Assembly (NCBI RefSeq): GCF_030658505.1
Contig: NZ_JAUTXR010000118.1
Location: 31,977 to 95,976, forward strand
Length of the DNA stretch: 64,000 bases
Reading direction: 5' to 3'
From: Stenotrophomonas raiganjensis (SeqCode)
Lineage (GTDB): Bacteria > Pseudomonadota > Gammaproteobacteria > Xanthomonadales > Xanthomonadaceae
The notes beneath the pieces were generated by a model. The model saw only the letters and a program-made list of their open reading frames with translations. It was not told the DNA's origin and did not search any database. A program made the position numbers and the translations under genes. This document shows, piece after piece, positions 37,768 through 46,518 of the stretch. Numbering within the stretch: position 1 is the first letter of the stretch; the number at the start of each line of letters is the position of its first letter.

Positions 37768-39132
37768 TCAGGACAGCATCGACTGGCCGATGCGCAGGCT
37801 GCTGCGGCGCAGGCGCCAGCCCATCAGGATGGCGGCGGCGGTCAGGCCAACGATCAGGCCGATCCACATGCCCTGCGGGCCCATGCCCAACCCCAGGCCG
37901 AGCCCGGCGCCGAGCGGCATGCCCAGGCCCCAGTACGCGAACATGGCGATGAACATCGGCACGCGGGTGTCCTTCAGGCCGCGCAGCGCGCCGGCCGACA
38001 GCACCTGGATGCCATCCGGGAACTGGAAGGTGGCTGCGTACAGCAGCAGCGTCGAGGCCAGGCCAGCCACCGCCAGATCGTTGGTGTAGACACCGACGAT
38101 GGCATCGTGGCCGAACAGCAGCACCGCCGCCGACAGCGTCTGCGTGCCCATGATGATCGCGTAGCCGGCCCAGGCCGCACGGCGCACGCCGAAACCATCG
38201 CCGCGGCCGACCGCATGGCCGACACGCACGGTAGTGGCCTCGGCCACGCCCATCGGGATCATGAAGCACAGCTGGGCGACGTTGATCGCGATCTGGTGCG
38301 CGGCCGCTTCATTGGCACCGAGGCGACCAATCAGCAGCGCGGTGACGATGAACAGTCCACCTTCCATCAGCACGGTGATGCCGATCGGCAGGCCGGTACG
38401 CAGCAGCTCCCAGATCGCCCTCCAGCGCGGCCCTTCGAAATGCGAGAACAGCTGCAGGTGGGCAAAGCGCTTGGTGAACCACAGATAGGTAGCGAAGGCG
38501 ATCGCCTGCAGCCACATCATCACCGCCGAGGCGATACCGAGGCCTTCGGCGCCCAGTTCGGGGAAGCCGAGCTTGCCATTGGCCAGCACATAGCCCATCG
38601 GTGCCAGCACCAGCAGGCCACCGAAGCCGAGCAGCATGGTCGGCAGCGTCCAGTGCATGCCCTCGCTCAGATAGCGCATGCAGAAGTACAGGGTCAGCGC
38701 CGGGCCGCCCCAGCGCACCGCATGCAGGAATGCGGTCGCCCCCGGCACGATGTCCGGCGCGATGCCGAAGGCCGGCAGCAGCGGCGGCACCACGGTGAGG
38801 AAGGTGAACATGATCAGGCCCAGGCCCAGCGCCAGCCACAGCGCCTGGCGGAACAGCGGGCCGATCTCGCGCTCGCGGCCGGCGCCATGCAGCTGCGATA
38901 CCGAGGCGGTCAGCGAGATCAGGGTGCCGATCGGGATCAGCATCGGCAGCCACAGCAGGGCGGTACCGATGGTCACCGCGGCCAGGGTCGCAGTGGCGTG
39001 GTGGCCGGCAATCACGTTGTCGACGAAGGAGATCAGACCGGTGGACACATGCCCGAGCACAAGTGGCAGGGCGAGCAGACCGGTCGCGCCGACTTCCTTG
39101 CTGAAGCGCGGCGTGGAGGTTGCAGTAGACAT
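37768..39132 (-). CDS. MATE family efflux transporter
   Basis: The 454-residue protein with 12 hydrophobic helices has two homologous MATE halves. Typical features are the N-terminal P-L-V-L-G-H-V-S-T-G-L-I-S-F-V-D-N-V and, in the second half, G-L-P-I-G-I-T-V-L-M-E-G-G. NorM-like proteins export cationic drugs using Na+ or H+. ATG 39132 fits the family start. Upstream lies a long inverted repeat (39282-39369). Confidence 0.93.
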   Translation of the reverse strand: MSTATSTPRFSKEVGATGLLALPLVLGHVSTGLISFVDNVIAGHHATATLAAVTIGTALLWLPMLIPIGTLISLTASVSQLHGAGREREIGPLFRQALWLALGLGLIMFTFLTVVPPLLPAFGIAPDIVPGATAFLHAVRWGGPALTLYFCMRYLSEGMHWTLPTMLLGFGGLLVLAPMGYVLANGKLGFPELGAEGLGIASAVMMWLQAIAFATYLWFTKRFAHLQLFSHFEGPRWRAIWELLRTGLPIGITVLMEGGLFIVTALLIGRLGANEAAAHQIAINVAQLCFMIPMGVAEATTVRVGHAVGRGDGFGVRRAAWAGYAIIMGTQTLSAAVLLFGHDAIVGVYTNDLAVAGLASTLLLYAATFQFPDGIQVLSAGALRGLKDTRVPMFIAMFAYWGLGMPLGAGLGLGLGMGPQGMWIGLIVGLTAAAILMGWRLRRSSLRIGQSMLS

Positions 39133-39281
39133 AAGGTGCTTGACGCGAACTACGGTTGCGCGCGAAGGGCACAGGCACCGGGTTGCGGCCGGTCATCTTA
39201 CGCGTGCAGCGCGCGCATTCCCATGACATCGCGTGAATGCTGGGTTCCGGCAGCCCCGGTATTCCGCGTTGCGATCGGGTT

Positions 39282-39369
39282 ACCCACGAAAAGGGGACGG
39301 AAGGGATTAAGTCGTTTCGGGACCGACCGTGCCGAATACGGCTTAATCCCCTCCGTCCCCTTTTGGGTT
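39282..39369. repeat. Large inverted repeat with AAAAGGGGACGG arms
   Basis: Left arm (39282-39312) and right arm (39341-39369) are near-complementary and contain AAAAGGGGACGG and GGGATTAAG. The right arm reaches the DUF3106 TAA stop. It looks like a dispersed REP-type element and can act as a terminator for DUF3106 transcripts. Confidence 0.7.
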
Positions 39370-39947
39370 TACTGCCCGGCCTGGCGCTTGAGCCAGGCGT
39401 CGCGCTCGGCGGCCGGCACGGCCAGGAACGCGCTGCGTACCGTGTCGCGTTCCTGCGGTGGTGTGCGTTGCGCGACCAGGGTCAGCTGCGCCAGCTGCGC
39501 TGGGCTGAGCTGGCGCAGCACGGCCAGGGCGGCCTCGCGCTGCTCCGGTGGCACGAAGCCGAACAAGCCGTGCAGCTTGGGGAATTCCAGGCCCAGCTGC
39601 GGGCCCAGCCTCCAGCCTTCGCGGAACGCCTGGTCCTGCGCCTGGAACTGCTGGCGCATACGTTGCTGTTGATCAGCCGGCAGCGCATTGAAGCGTGCCG
39701 CGGCCTGGCGGATGCGCTCACGCTCCCCTTCCGGCAGTGCGCGCCAGGCTGCGTAGTCGGCGCGGCGCTGGCGCTGCTGCTGGGCGTCGAGCTGGTTGAA
39801 CGCAGCGGGCGTCGTGCTTGTGGTGGGCGGGGCCGTCGGTGAACTGCCCGGCACTGGCGGCGGCAACGGCACGTTCAAGGTCTGCGGCGCGGCGGACAGC
39901 GACAACGGCAGGGCCAGCAGCAGGCTGGCGAACAGGGTCTTATTCAT
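39369..39947 (-). CDS. DUF3106 protein
   Basis: The 192-residue protein has a signal peptide (about 1-20, ending S-L-S-A-A), a proline-rich linker and a DUF3106 region. In it, W-R-A-L-P-E-G-E-R-E-R-I and related W/L-P-x-x-Q-R/E-R turns recur. The start overlaps the upstream gene by 8 bp. In other proteobacteria DUF3106 follows an ECF sigma factor and a DUF3619 membrane protein. Function unknown; probably periplasmic. Confidence 0.83.
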   Translation of the reverse strand: MNKTLFASLLLALPLSLSAAPQTLNVPLPPPVPGSSPTAPPTTSTTPAAFNQLDAQQQRQRRADYAAWRALPEGERERIRQAAARFNALPADQQQRMRQQFQAQDQAFREGWRLGPQLGLEFPKLHGLFGFVPPEQREAALAVLRQLSPAQLAQLTLVAQRTPPQERDTVRSAFLAVPAAERDAWLKRQAGQ

Positions 39948-40944
39948 CGGCAGCAGCGGTTTCCAGCGTGGCGCTGGCCGGCTCCGGCCGGCTCGGCCTG
40001 GATTGCGATTCGTCCACCGGCAGCGGGCCGCCCGCGGCGGTCCACGCATACAGATCAGCATCGGCCACCAGCGGATAGTCGCGGTCGGCCAGCATCGTGG
40101 CGTCGTCCGTAGCCTGGGCAGGGGTCGCATCCGGCGTGGCGTTGACCGTGCTCGGCGGCAGCGCTTCCACCGTGACCGGACCCGCTTCACCGACCACGCC
40201 TTCCGGCAGAGCGGCGTCGCTGCCGGATGAATGCCCCTGCCAGTAGCGCCAACCCAGTGCAGCGGCCAACAGCACCGCCACCGTCACCAGCAGGATCACC
40301 GGGCCGCGCCAGCGCGGCCTGGCATTCGTACGGCGACGCTTGCCGTTGGCTGCCGTACGCTCGTCCCGCTGCGGTGCACGCCAGCTGGAGGTCGGCAGCT
40401 CATTGTTCGCCGCCGGTGCGGCCGGTTGCTGCAATTGCTGCAGGCGCTTGGCCGGCAGGTCGCGGATGCGCAGCTGCACCTGCTCGGCCAGCTGGCGCCA
40501 GGCCGATGCATCAGGCTGGCCGTGCGCATCGCGCGGGCAGGCATCGGCCAGCAGGCGCTGGTAGCCGGCTTCGTCCTGGTCGAGCACACGCATGGCGATG
40601 CCCTCGTCCAGGCTGCCGCCTACCCGCAGCAGCAGCGCCAGGCGCGGCAGCGGCCCCATCCCGCCCAGCGCAGCCAATGGCGGCGCCCACTGGCCGCCCA
40701 CCGGTTCGCGCAGTACCTGGCGCTGACCCAGCAGGGTCCAGAAGCGAGTCGGCCATTGCGCCATCGGCAGGTCGCTGGCGACCGCCGCAAACGCGCGCAT
40801 CACCGCCACCAGGGTCTGCTCGGCACGCGCGGCATCGCCGCACTGCAGTTCAGCCACCACCAGGGCGCGGCGTTCGACGCCACGCAGGAACGCCGACAGC
40901 GCGCCGGCCGCGGTCGAGGAAACAGGGGCGGGCACAGCCGTCAT
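39940..40944 (-). CDS. Membrane protein with degenerate ECF sigma-like N-terminus
   Basis: The 334-residue protein has one transmembrane helix near residues 215-235 (P-V-I-L-L-V-T-V-A-V-L-L-A-A-A-L-G) after a basic K-R-R-R-T-N-A-R-P-R stretch. The N-terminal 150 residues resemble ECF sigma factors. F-L-R-G-V-E-R-R-A and the P-x-x-F-W-x-L-L segment fit region 2, and L-P-R-L-A-L-L-L-R-V-G-G-S-L-D-E-G-I fits region 4, but core DNA-contact residues appear lost. The C-terminal ~95 residues are acidic and low-complexity. Position before DUF3106 matches the sigma/DUF3619/DUF3106 locus, so it may be a fused, repurposed sigma/anti-sigma protein. Confidence 0.65.
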   Translation of the reverse strand: MTAVPAPVSSTAAGALSAFLRGVERRALVVAELQCGDAARAEQTLVAVMRAFAAVASDLPMAQWPTRFWTLLGQRQVLREPVGGQWAPPLAALGGMGPLPRLALLLRVGGSLDEGIAMRVLDQDEAGYQRLLADACPRDAHGQPDASAWRQLAEQVQLRIRDLPAKRLQQLQQPAAPAANNELPTSSWRAPQRDERTAANGKRRRTNARPRWRGPVILLVTVAVLLAAALGWRYWQGHSSGSDAALPEGVVGEAGPVTVEALPPSTVNATPDATPAQATDDATMLADRDYPLVADADLYAWTAAGGPLPVDESQSRPSRPEPASATLETAAADE

Positions 40945-41030
40945 CGATCACTCCAAAGGTCTGCCGGCATGATAGCGGCAGCCCATCGGCACCCGTAGGA
41001 CTTGCGCCCACAGGCACTTCGTGCTGCAGG

Positions 41031-41039
41031 TTGTGCACA
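41031..41039 (+). promoter_or_regulatory. DnaA box, TTGTGCACA
   Basis: Matches the relaxed DnaA-box consensus TTNTNCACA. It lies about 180 bp from the paired boxes upstream of priA. Confidence 0.4.
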
Positions 41040-41084
41040 GCACCAAGGCCCTGCGGCGGAAAACTGGGGCATCCAGCTGAATTC

Positions 41085-41160
41085 ACTCTGTTTCAGCATT
41101 GTTTCACACTTAAGTTGTTGATTTTGAATGTTTTTACTATGTGGCGATTTTTTGACCAAC
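41085..41160 (+). other. AT-rich segment upstream of priA
   Basis: Unusually AT-rich for this genome, with T-runs such as GATTTTGAATGTTTTTAC. It lies in the 411-bp gene-free region 40945-41355 between the DnaA-like box at 41031 and the inverted DnaA boxes at 41221. Confidence 0.6.
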
Positions 41161-41220
41161 CCGAGTGTGAGGCCGTCGCCATCGGCCTTCTGCGTTTCCG
41201 CTGACCGTTAACGCACAACG

Positions 41221-41243
41221 TTATCCACAGAACATGTGGATAA
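41221..41243 (+). promoter_or_regulatory. Inverted pair of perfect DnaA boxes
   Basis: TTATCCACA at 41221-41229 and its exact reverse complement TGTGGATAA at 41235-41243 are separated by GAACA. They form a perfect 9-bp inverted repeat 113 bp before the priA start. Both halves are exact R-type DnaA boxes. Confidence 0.7.
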
Positions 41244-41355
41244 GACTGAATCTCCAATGGACACCGATATTTAGGTGACATTTATGATTCAACGGGCGTC
41301 GCCCGGCCACGCCCACCCCGCCATTCGCGCCCGCATGGGCCGTTACACTGGCCCG

Positions 41356-43533
41356 ATGCTTTCACCGATTCCGACCCTGCAGGTCGCCCTGCCCGTCCCC
41401 CTGCCCCGCCTGTTCGACTACCTGTCGCCGGAGGGCGAGGCCCCCACGGCGGCGGTCGGCTGCCGTGTGAAGGTGCCGTTCGGCAACCGCGAACTGGTCG
41501 GCGTGGTGGTCGGCCACGGCCAGGCCGACGACGGTCAGGGCCTGCGCCAGGCGCTGGCCTGGTGCGATCCGCAGCCGCTGCTGCAGGGTGAGCTGTGGCA
41601 GAGCCTGCAGTGGCTGGCACGCTACACCCATGCCCCTCTCGGCGAGGTGCTGAGCACCGCCCTGCCCGGCCCGCTGCGCCATGGCGACGCCTTGCCCGAC
41701 ACTCATCACTGGGGTTGGCAGCTGACCACCGAAGGCCACGCCCAGCGTGAGAAGCTGCGCGCCGGCAGCCGCCCACGGCAACTGGCCGAGCTGCTGGCCG
41801 AGGCGATCGTGGATGAGGACGTGCTCGGCGAACGCATGGACGACTGGCGCACCGCTGCACGCAGCCTGGCCAAGCGCGAGCTGGCCGAACGTGTCGCCCT
41901 GAGCGTGGCACCGCAACATGCGCAGCCACTGCCCGGTCCAACGCTCAATCAGGACCAGGCCGAGGCGGTGGCCGCGATCAACGCCGCCGAGGGCTTCCAG
42001 CCCTTCCTGCTGGATGGCGTGACCGGCAGCGGCAAGACCGAGGTTTACCTGCAGGCGATCATCCATTGCCTGGCGCAGGGCAGGCAGGCATTGGTGCTGG
42101 TGCCGGAAATCGGCCTGACCCCGCAGACCCTGGCACGCTTCCGTGGCCGCCTCGGCATCGCCGTGCACGCACTGCACTCGGGATTGAACGACAACGAGCG
42201 CGCGCGCGTCTGGGCGGCGGCCTCCCGCGGCGAAGCGCGGGTCATCGTCGGCACCCGTTCGGCGGTGTTCACGCCGTTGCCGCAGGCCGGCCTGCTGATC
42301 GTCGACGAGGAACATGACGGCAGCTACAAGCAGCAGGATGGCATCCGCTACCACGCGCGCGATTTCGCCCTGGTCCGGGCCAAGGCGCTGGGCATTCCGG
42401 TGCTGCTGGGCAGCGCCACGCCCTCCCTTGAAACACTGCACAACGCCTACGCACGGCGCTACACCCACCTGCGCCTGAAGCAGCGCGCCGGTGATGCACG
42501 GCCGCCACGCGTGCGCATCCTCGATGTGCGAAAGCGGCCGCTGCATGACGGTCTGTCGGCCGACGTACTGGCCGGCATCGGCGAACATCTGCAGCGCGGC
42601 CAACAGGTACTGGTGTTCAAGAACCGCCGTGGCTACGCGCCGGTGCTGCTGTGCCACGACTGCGGCTGGACCGCGCCGTGCAACCGCTGCGATGCACCGA
42701 TGACCGTGCATGGCGGCGGCCGTCGCCTGCAGTGCCATCACTGCGGCGCGCGGCAACCGGCGCCGCTGGCATGCCCGGCCTGCGGCAGCCTGGCGCTGCA
42801 ACCGCAGGGCATCGGCACCGAACGCCTGGAAGAGCATCTCACCGCAGCCTTCGCCGACTTCCCAGTGGTGCGCATCGACCGCGGCACCACTTCACGACGC
42901 GACGCGCTGGAACAGCAATTGGCGAGACTGGGCGACCAACCCGGCATCCTGGTCGGCACGCAGATCCTGGCCAAGGGCCACGACCTGCCGAAGCTGACCC
43001 TGGTGGTGGTGGTCGGCATCGACGAAGGCCTGTTCTCCGCCGACTTCCGCGCCAGCGAGAAACTGGCGCAGCAGCTGATCCAGGTGGCCGGCCGTGCGGG
43101 CCGTGCACGTGATCCCGGCGAGGTCTGGCTGCAGACCCATCACCCTGGGCATCCGTTGCTGGAAACCCTGGTGAGTGGCGGCTACCACCCGTTCGCGCAG
43201 GCCGAATTGAACCAACGGCAAGCCGCAGGGTTCCCCCCATTCGCGCACCTGGCGCTGATGCGTGCCGAAGCGCAGCAGGTCGAGCACGCCAATGCGTTCC
43301 TGCTGGCTGCGCGGCAGTTGCTGGGCGAGCAGAACGTGGTGGAGGCGTATGGCCCGATGCCGGCGCCCATGCCGCGGCGGGCCGGCTACCAGCGCACGCA
43401 GCTGTTGTTGTCTGCCGCGCAGCGGCCACCGCTGCATGGCGTGCTTTCGCAGCTGGTGCCGCAGCTGTACGCGCTGCCGGAAGCGCGCAAGGTGCGCTGG
43501 TCGCTGGATGTGGATCCGACGGATCTTTATTGA
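41356..43533 (+). CDS. priA: Primosomal replication-restart helicase PriA
   Basis: The 725-residue 3'-5' helicase reloads DnaB at collapsed forks. Start ATG 41356. The N-terminal 3'-DNA-binding domain is followed by Walker A G-V-T-G-S-G-K-T-E-V-Y (about 220), the DEAH-type box V-D-E-E-H-D, and the zinc-binding region C-H-D-C-G-W...C-N-R-C and C-H-H-C-G...C-P-A-C (eight Cys, two zinc ions). Helicase C-terminal motifs G-T-Q-I-L-A-K-G-H-D and Q-V-A-G-R-A-G-R-A follow. It is full length. The region upstream contains DnaA boxes. Confidence 0.97.
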   Translation: MLSPIPTLQVALPVPLPRLFDYLSPEGEAPTAAVGCRVKVPFGNRELVGVVVGHGQADDGQGLRQALAWCDPQPLLQGELWQSLQWLARYTHAPLGEVLSTALPGPLRHGDALPDTHHWGWQLTTEGHAQREKLRAGSRPRQLAELLAEAIVDEDVLGERMDDWRTAARSLAKRELAERVALSVAPQHAQPLPGPTLNQDQAEAVAAINAAEGFQPFLLDGVTGSGKTEVYLQAIIHCLAQGRQALVLVPEIGLTPQTLARFRGRLGIAVHALHSGLNDNERARVWAAASRGEARVIVGTRSAVFTPLPQAGLLIVDEEHDGSYKQQDGIRYHARDFALVRAKALGIPVLLGSATPSLETLHNAYARRYTHLRLKQRAGDARPPRVRILDVRKRPLHDGLSADVLAGIGEHLQRGQQVLVFKNRRGYAPVLLCHDCGWTAPCNRCDAPMTVHGGGRRLQCHHCGARQPAPLACPACGSLALQPQGIGTERLEEHLTAAFADFPVVRIDRGTTSRRDALEQQLARLGDQPGILVGTQILAKGHDLPKLTLVVVVGIDEGLFSADFRASEKLAQQLIQVAGRAGRARDPGEVWLQTHHPGHPLLETLVSGGYHPFAQAELNQRQAAGFPPFAHLALMRAEAQQVEHANAFLLAARQLLGEQNVVEAYGPMPAPMPRRAGYQRTQLLLSAAQRPPLHGVLSQLVPQLYALPEARKVRWSLDVDPTDLY

Positions 43534-43540
43534 GGAGTCA

Positions 43541-43563
43541 GAGCCCACCCGTCGGGTGGGCTC
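43541..43563 (+). terminator. priA-GST convergent hairpin
   Basis: The 11-bp stem GAGCCCACCCG/CGGGTGGGCTC with a single-base loop as written (so a 3-5 nt loop in reality) lies 7 bp past the priA stop. No T-run. Confidence 0.6.
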
Positions 43564-43582
43564 CGGCCCCGAACGATTTCGC

Positions 43583-44203
43583 TTACGTCAGCGGCGACAT
43601 CACACCACGCTGGTAGGCCGGGCGCTCGCGCAGGCGAGCGTACCAGTCGGCCAGGTGCGGCAGTTCCGGGCGCTGGATCGGCAGTTCGAACCAAGCGTAG
43701 ATCAGCGAGCCCAACGGGATGTCGCCCATCGCGAACGTCTCGCCCGACAGCCACGGTTGTCTGGCCAGCGTGGCGTCGGCCATCGCCAGGTAGTCGCCGG
43801 CGCGGACGATGGCAGCATTGATCCGCGCTTCGTCGCGGTCGGCCGGGGCGGTGCGCATGATGCCCCAGATCAGGTCGGTGTACAGCGGCGCCATCCGCGA
43901 GGTGCTCCAGTCCATCCACTTCTCGGCCTGGGCACGTTCCATCGGGTCTTCGGCGTACAGCGTGCCCAGTGCGTAGCGCGCGCTCAGGTAACGCACGATG
44001 GCATTCGATTCCCACAGCGGCAGGCCGTGGTCTTCGATCACCGGCACCAGGCTGTTGGGATTCATCGCCTGGTACTCCGGCGTCTGCGTGCCGCCGTGGC
44101 TGCCACCGACCTCGATGGACTCATACGGCAGGCCGATTTCCTCGGCGCACCACAGCACCTTGCGGACGTTGCTGGAATTGCGGCGGCCCCAGATCTTCAA
44201 CAT
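43583..44203 (-). CDS. Glutathione S-transferase family protein
   Basis: The 206-residue protein starts M-L-K-I-W-G-R-R-N-S-S-N-V-R-K-V. The thioredoxin-like N-terminal half has N-P-N-S-L-V-P-V-I and the glutathione-contact motif W-E-S-N-A-I-V-R-Y. The C-terminal helical half includes the A-D-W-Y-A-R-L-R-E-R-P-A-Y-Q family ending. It is a second GST of the window, distinct from that at 4965. Substrate unknown. Confidence 0.9.
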   Translation of the reverse strand: MLKIWGRRNSSNVRKVLWCAEEIGLPYESIEVGGSHGGTQTPEYQAMNPNSLVPVIEDHGLPLWESNAIVRYLSARYALGTLYAEDPMERAQAEKWMDWSTSRMAPLYTDLIWGIMRTAPADRDEARINAAIVRAGDYLAMADATLARQPWLSGETFAMGDIPLGSLIYAWFELPIQRPELPHLADWYARLRERPAYQRGVMSPLT

Positions 44204-44296
44204 GCGGGTTTTTCCTTGCTGGCAATGCGAGCGGCAACGATACGCCTGATCGGGTGGTGATGTGCGTGCCGGATGCAGGATCTGGCATCTGGGGCT

Positions 44297-44319
44297 TGCC
44301 GGCCAGCGGCCGGCACTAC
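44297..44319 (-). repeat. SMAG-type palindrome containing NYN-gene stop
   Basis: On the minus strand GTAG then TGCCGGCC...GGCCGGCA. The TAG at 44316-44318 is the stop of the NYN gene. Confidence 0.8.
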
Positions 44320-45095
44320 CGGTTCTTCTTTGGCAGCGCGCGCACGTAGGAGGACTTGCCATCCTTCTTCAGCTCGAACAGGCCGATCGCCGCCAGCAGA
44401 TCGCTGAGCTTGCCGTAGCCATAGTTGCGCGGATCGAACGACGCCTGGTTGCCGATCTGGCTGCCGACCGGGCCGAGGTGCGACCAGCCATCCTCGCCCT
44501 CGGCCGAGGACACCGCGCGGCGCAGCATCTTCACCAGCCGCGTATCGCTGCGCATTTCCGCACCGCTCTTGCGCGGCCGTGCATCATCATTGGCGACAGG
44601 TTCGTTCGATGCCTGCTCGCTGGACGCCTGTTCGGTATCCGCCACGCTGGCATGGGTCTGGCCCAGCGCTTCCAGATAAGTGAATTTCGAGCACGCGTTG
44701 ACGAACGGTTCCGGCGTTTTCTTCTCGCCGAAGCCATACACCTTCACGCCATCGGTCAGCAGGCGCATCACCATCGGGGTGAAGTCCGCATCGCTGGAAA
44801 CGATGGCAAAGCCATCGAGGTTGCGCGCGTACAGCAGGTCCATGGCGTCGATCACCATCGCCATGTCCGAGGCGTTCTTGCCCTTGCTGTAGGCGAACTG
44901 CTGGATCGGGCGGATCGCGTATTCGTGCAGCACGGCTTCCCAGCCCTTCAACCGCGGGCTCTTCCAGTTGCCGTAGGCGCGGCGGACGTTGGCCACGCCG
45001 TAGCGGGCCACTTCGGCCAGCACTTCGTCGATCTTCGAGGCCGGCGCATTGTCGGCGTCGATCAACAGGGCGATGCGCTTTTCCGGTTCGCTCAT
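44316..45095 (-). CDS. NYN-domain (LabA-like) nuclease with OST-HTH-like domain
   Basis: The 259-residue protein has an N-terminal NYN/PIN-like domain (about 1-130) with acidic metal-binding residues in L-L-I-D-A-D-N-A-P, S-D-M-A-M-V-I-D-A-M-D and V-S-S-D-A-D-F. A Ser/Asn linker follows, then a C-terminal OST-HTH-like winged helix (about 185-255, L-S-D-L-L-A-A-I-G-L-F). This layout suggests an RNA-directed endonuclease. ATG 45095 has GAGGAG upstream. It is divergent from ndh. Confidence 0.88.
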   Translation of the reverse strand: MSEPEKRIALLIDADNAPASKIDEVLAEVARYGVANVRRAYGNWKSPRLKGWEAVLHEYAIRPIQQFAYSKGKNASDMAMVIDAMDLLYARNLDGFAIVSSDADFTPMVMRLLTDGVKVYGFGEKKTPEPFVNACSKFTYLEALGQTHASVADTEQASSEQASNEPVANDDARPRKSGAEMRSDTRLVKMLRRAVSSAEGEDGWSHLGPVGSQIGNQASFDPRNYGYGKLSDLLAAIGLFELKKDGKSSYVRALPKKNR

Positions 45096-45218
45096 GGACT
45101 CCTCGCGGGCGGTTGCCTGAACCCGAGTATCGCCGATCCACGTGGGCGCTGACGTGACAGGCGGTCGCCGTGCGAAGATGCCAGGCGCTTCCCCCAATGC
45201 CCCCACTGGAGTAAGTCG

Positions 45219-46499
45219 ATGAGTCGCGAGCGCGTTCCCCACCTGGTCGTTGTCGGCGGCGGTTTTGCCGGCCTCTGGGCCACCCGTGCCCTGGCCCGCG
45301 AGCGCATACGCATCACCCTGGTCGATCGCCGCAACCATCACCTGTTCCAGCCGCTGCTGTACCAGGTGGCCACCGCCGGCCTGTCCGCGCCGGACATCGC
45401 CGCGCCGCTGCGCCACATCCTCGGCCACCAGCGCAATGTGGAAGTCCGCCTCGGCGAAGTGGTGGCCATCGACAAGCAGGCCCGGCAAATCCGCATGGCC
45501 GATGGCAGCACGCTGGACTACGACAGCCTGCTGCTGGCCACCGGCGCCACCCACGCCTACTTCGGCAACGACCAGTGGGCCGATGATGCCCCCGGCCTGA
45601 AGACGCTGGACGATGCCATCGCGCTGCGCCGCAAGCTGCTGCTGGCATTCGAGCGCGCCGAGGCCGAACCGGACCCGGCGAAGAAGGCGGCGTGGCTGAG
45701 TTTCGCGGTGGTTGGCGGTGGACCTACCGGCGTCGAACTGGCCGGCACCCTGGCCGAGATCGCGCGCCACACGCTACGCAACGAATTCCGCCACATCGAC
45801 CCGGCCAGCGCCAAGGTGCGGCTGGTCGAGGCCGGCCCGCGCGTGCTGTCCTCGTTCCCGGACGTGCTTTCGCTGAAGGCACGCCGGCAGCTGGAAAAGC
45901 TGGGCGTCGAAGTGCTGACCGGCACCCCGGTGAGCGACATCGACAGCCAGGGCTTCAAGCTCGGCGATCAGTTCGTACCGGCCCGCACCGTGGTCTGGGC
46001 CGCCGGCGTGGCCGCTTCACCGCTGGCGCGCACGCTGGACGTGCCGCTGGATCGCGCCGGCCGGGTGCCGGTGCAACCGGACCTGACCCTGCCCGATCAC
46101 CCGGAGCTGTTCGTGGCCGGTGACCTGGCCGCACTGAGCCAGGCCGACGGCAAGCCGGTACCCGGCGTGGCACCCGCTGCCAAGCAGATGGGCAAATACG
46201 TGGCCGAGGTGATCCGCGCACGCCTGCATGGCAAGCCCGAGCCCGGCCCGTTCAAGTACGCCGACTACGGCAACCTGGCCACCATCGGCCGCATGGCCGC
46301 GATCGTGCACCTGGGCCGGCTGCAGCTGTCCGGCGTGCTTGCCTGGTGGTTCTGGCTGGCCGCGCACGTGTTCTTCCTGATCGGTTTCCGCAACCGCATC
46401 GTGGTGCTGCTGAACTGGGCGGTCGCGTACTGGAGCTACCAGCGCAGCGCGCGCATCATCTTCGGGGATGACCAGGAAGACCGGCGGCCGAGGCGCTAG
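45219..46499 (+). CDS. ndh: Type II NADH dehydrogenase-like oxidoreductase
   Basis: The 426-residue flavoprotein has FAD-binding G-G-G-F-A-G-L-W near residue 12 and an NAD-binding V-G-G-G-P-T-G-V-E-L-A-G (about 167). D-L-A-A-L near residue 300 is the FAD ribityl contact. A C-terminal amphipathic, partly hydrophobic tail (F-W-L-A-A-H-V-F-F-L-I-G-F-R-N-R) anchors NDH-2 to the inner membrane. It transfers electrons from NADH to quinone without proton pumping. Confidence 0.9.
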   Translation: MSRERVPHLVVVGGGFAGLWATRALARERIRITLVDRRNHHLFQPLLYQVATAGLSAPDIAAPLRHILGHQRNVEVRLGEVVAIDKQARQIRMADGSTLDYDSLLLATGATHAYFGNDQWADDAPGLKTLDDAIALRRKLLLAFERAEAEPDPAKKAAWLSFAVVGGGPTGVELAGTLAEIARHTLRNEFRHIDPASAKVRLVEAGPRVLSSFPDVLSLKARRQLEKLGVEVLTGTPVSDIDSQGFKLGDQFVPARTVVWAAGVAASPLARTLDVPLDRAGRVPVQPDLTLPDHPELFVAGDLAALSQADGKPVPGVAPAAKQMGKYVAEVIRARLHGKPEPGPFKYADYGNLATIGRMAAIVHLGRLQLSGVLAWWFWLAAHVFFLIGFRNRIVVLLNWAVAYWSYQRSARIIFGDDQEDRRPRR

Positions 46500-46518
46500 G
46501 ACCCGCGCGCAAGTTCCT

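Noticed and set aside
37672..39672. A 666-codon plus-strand frame across the MATE gene
   Set aside because: Antisense, Gln/Arg/Gly-rich and unsupported by any ribosome site or domain.
40945..41355. Chromosomal oriC
   Set aside because: DnaA boxes and an AT-rich segment are present, but no dnaA, dnaN, rpmH or gyrB is adjacent and only three boxes are seen. A secondary DnaA site is more likely.
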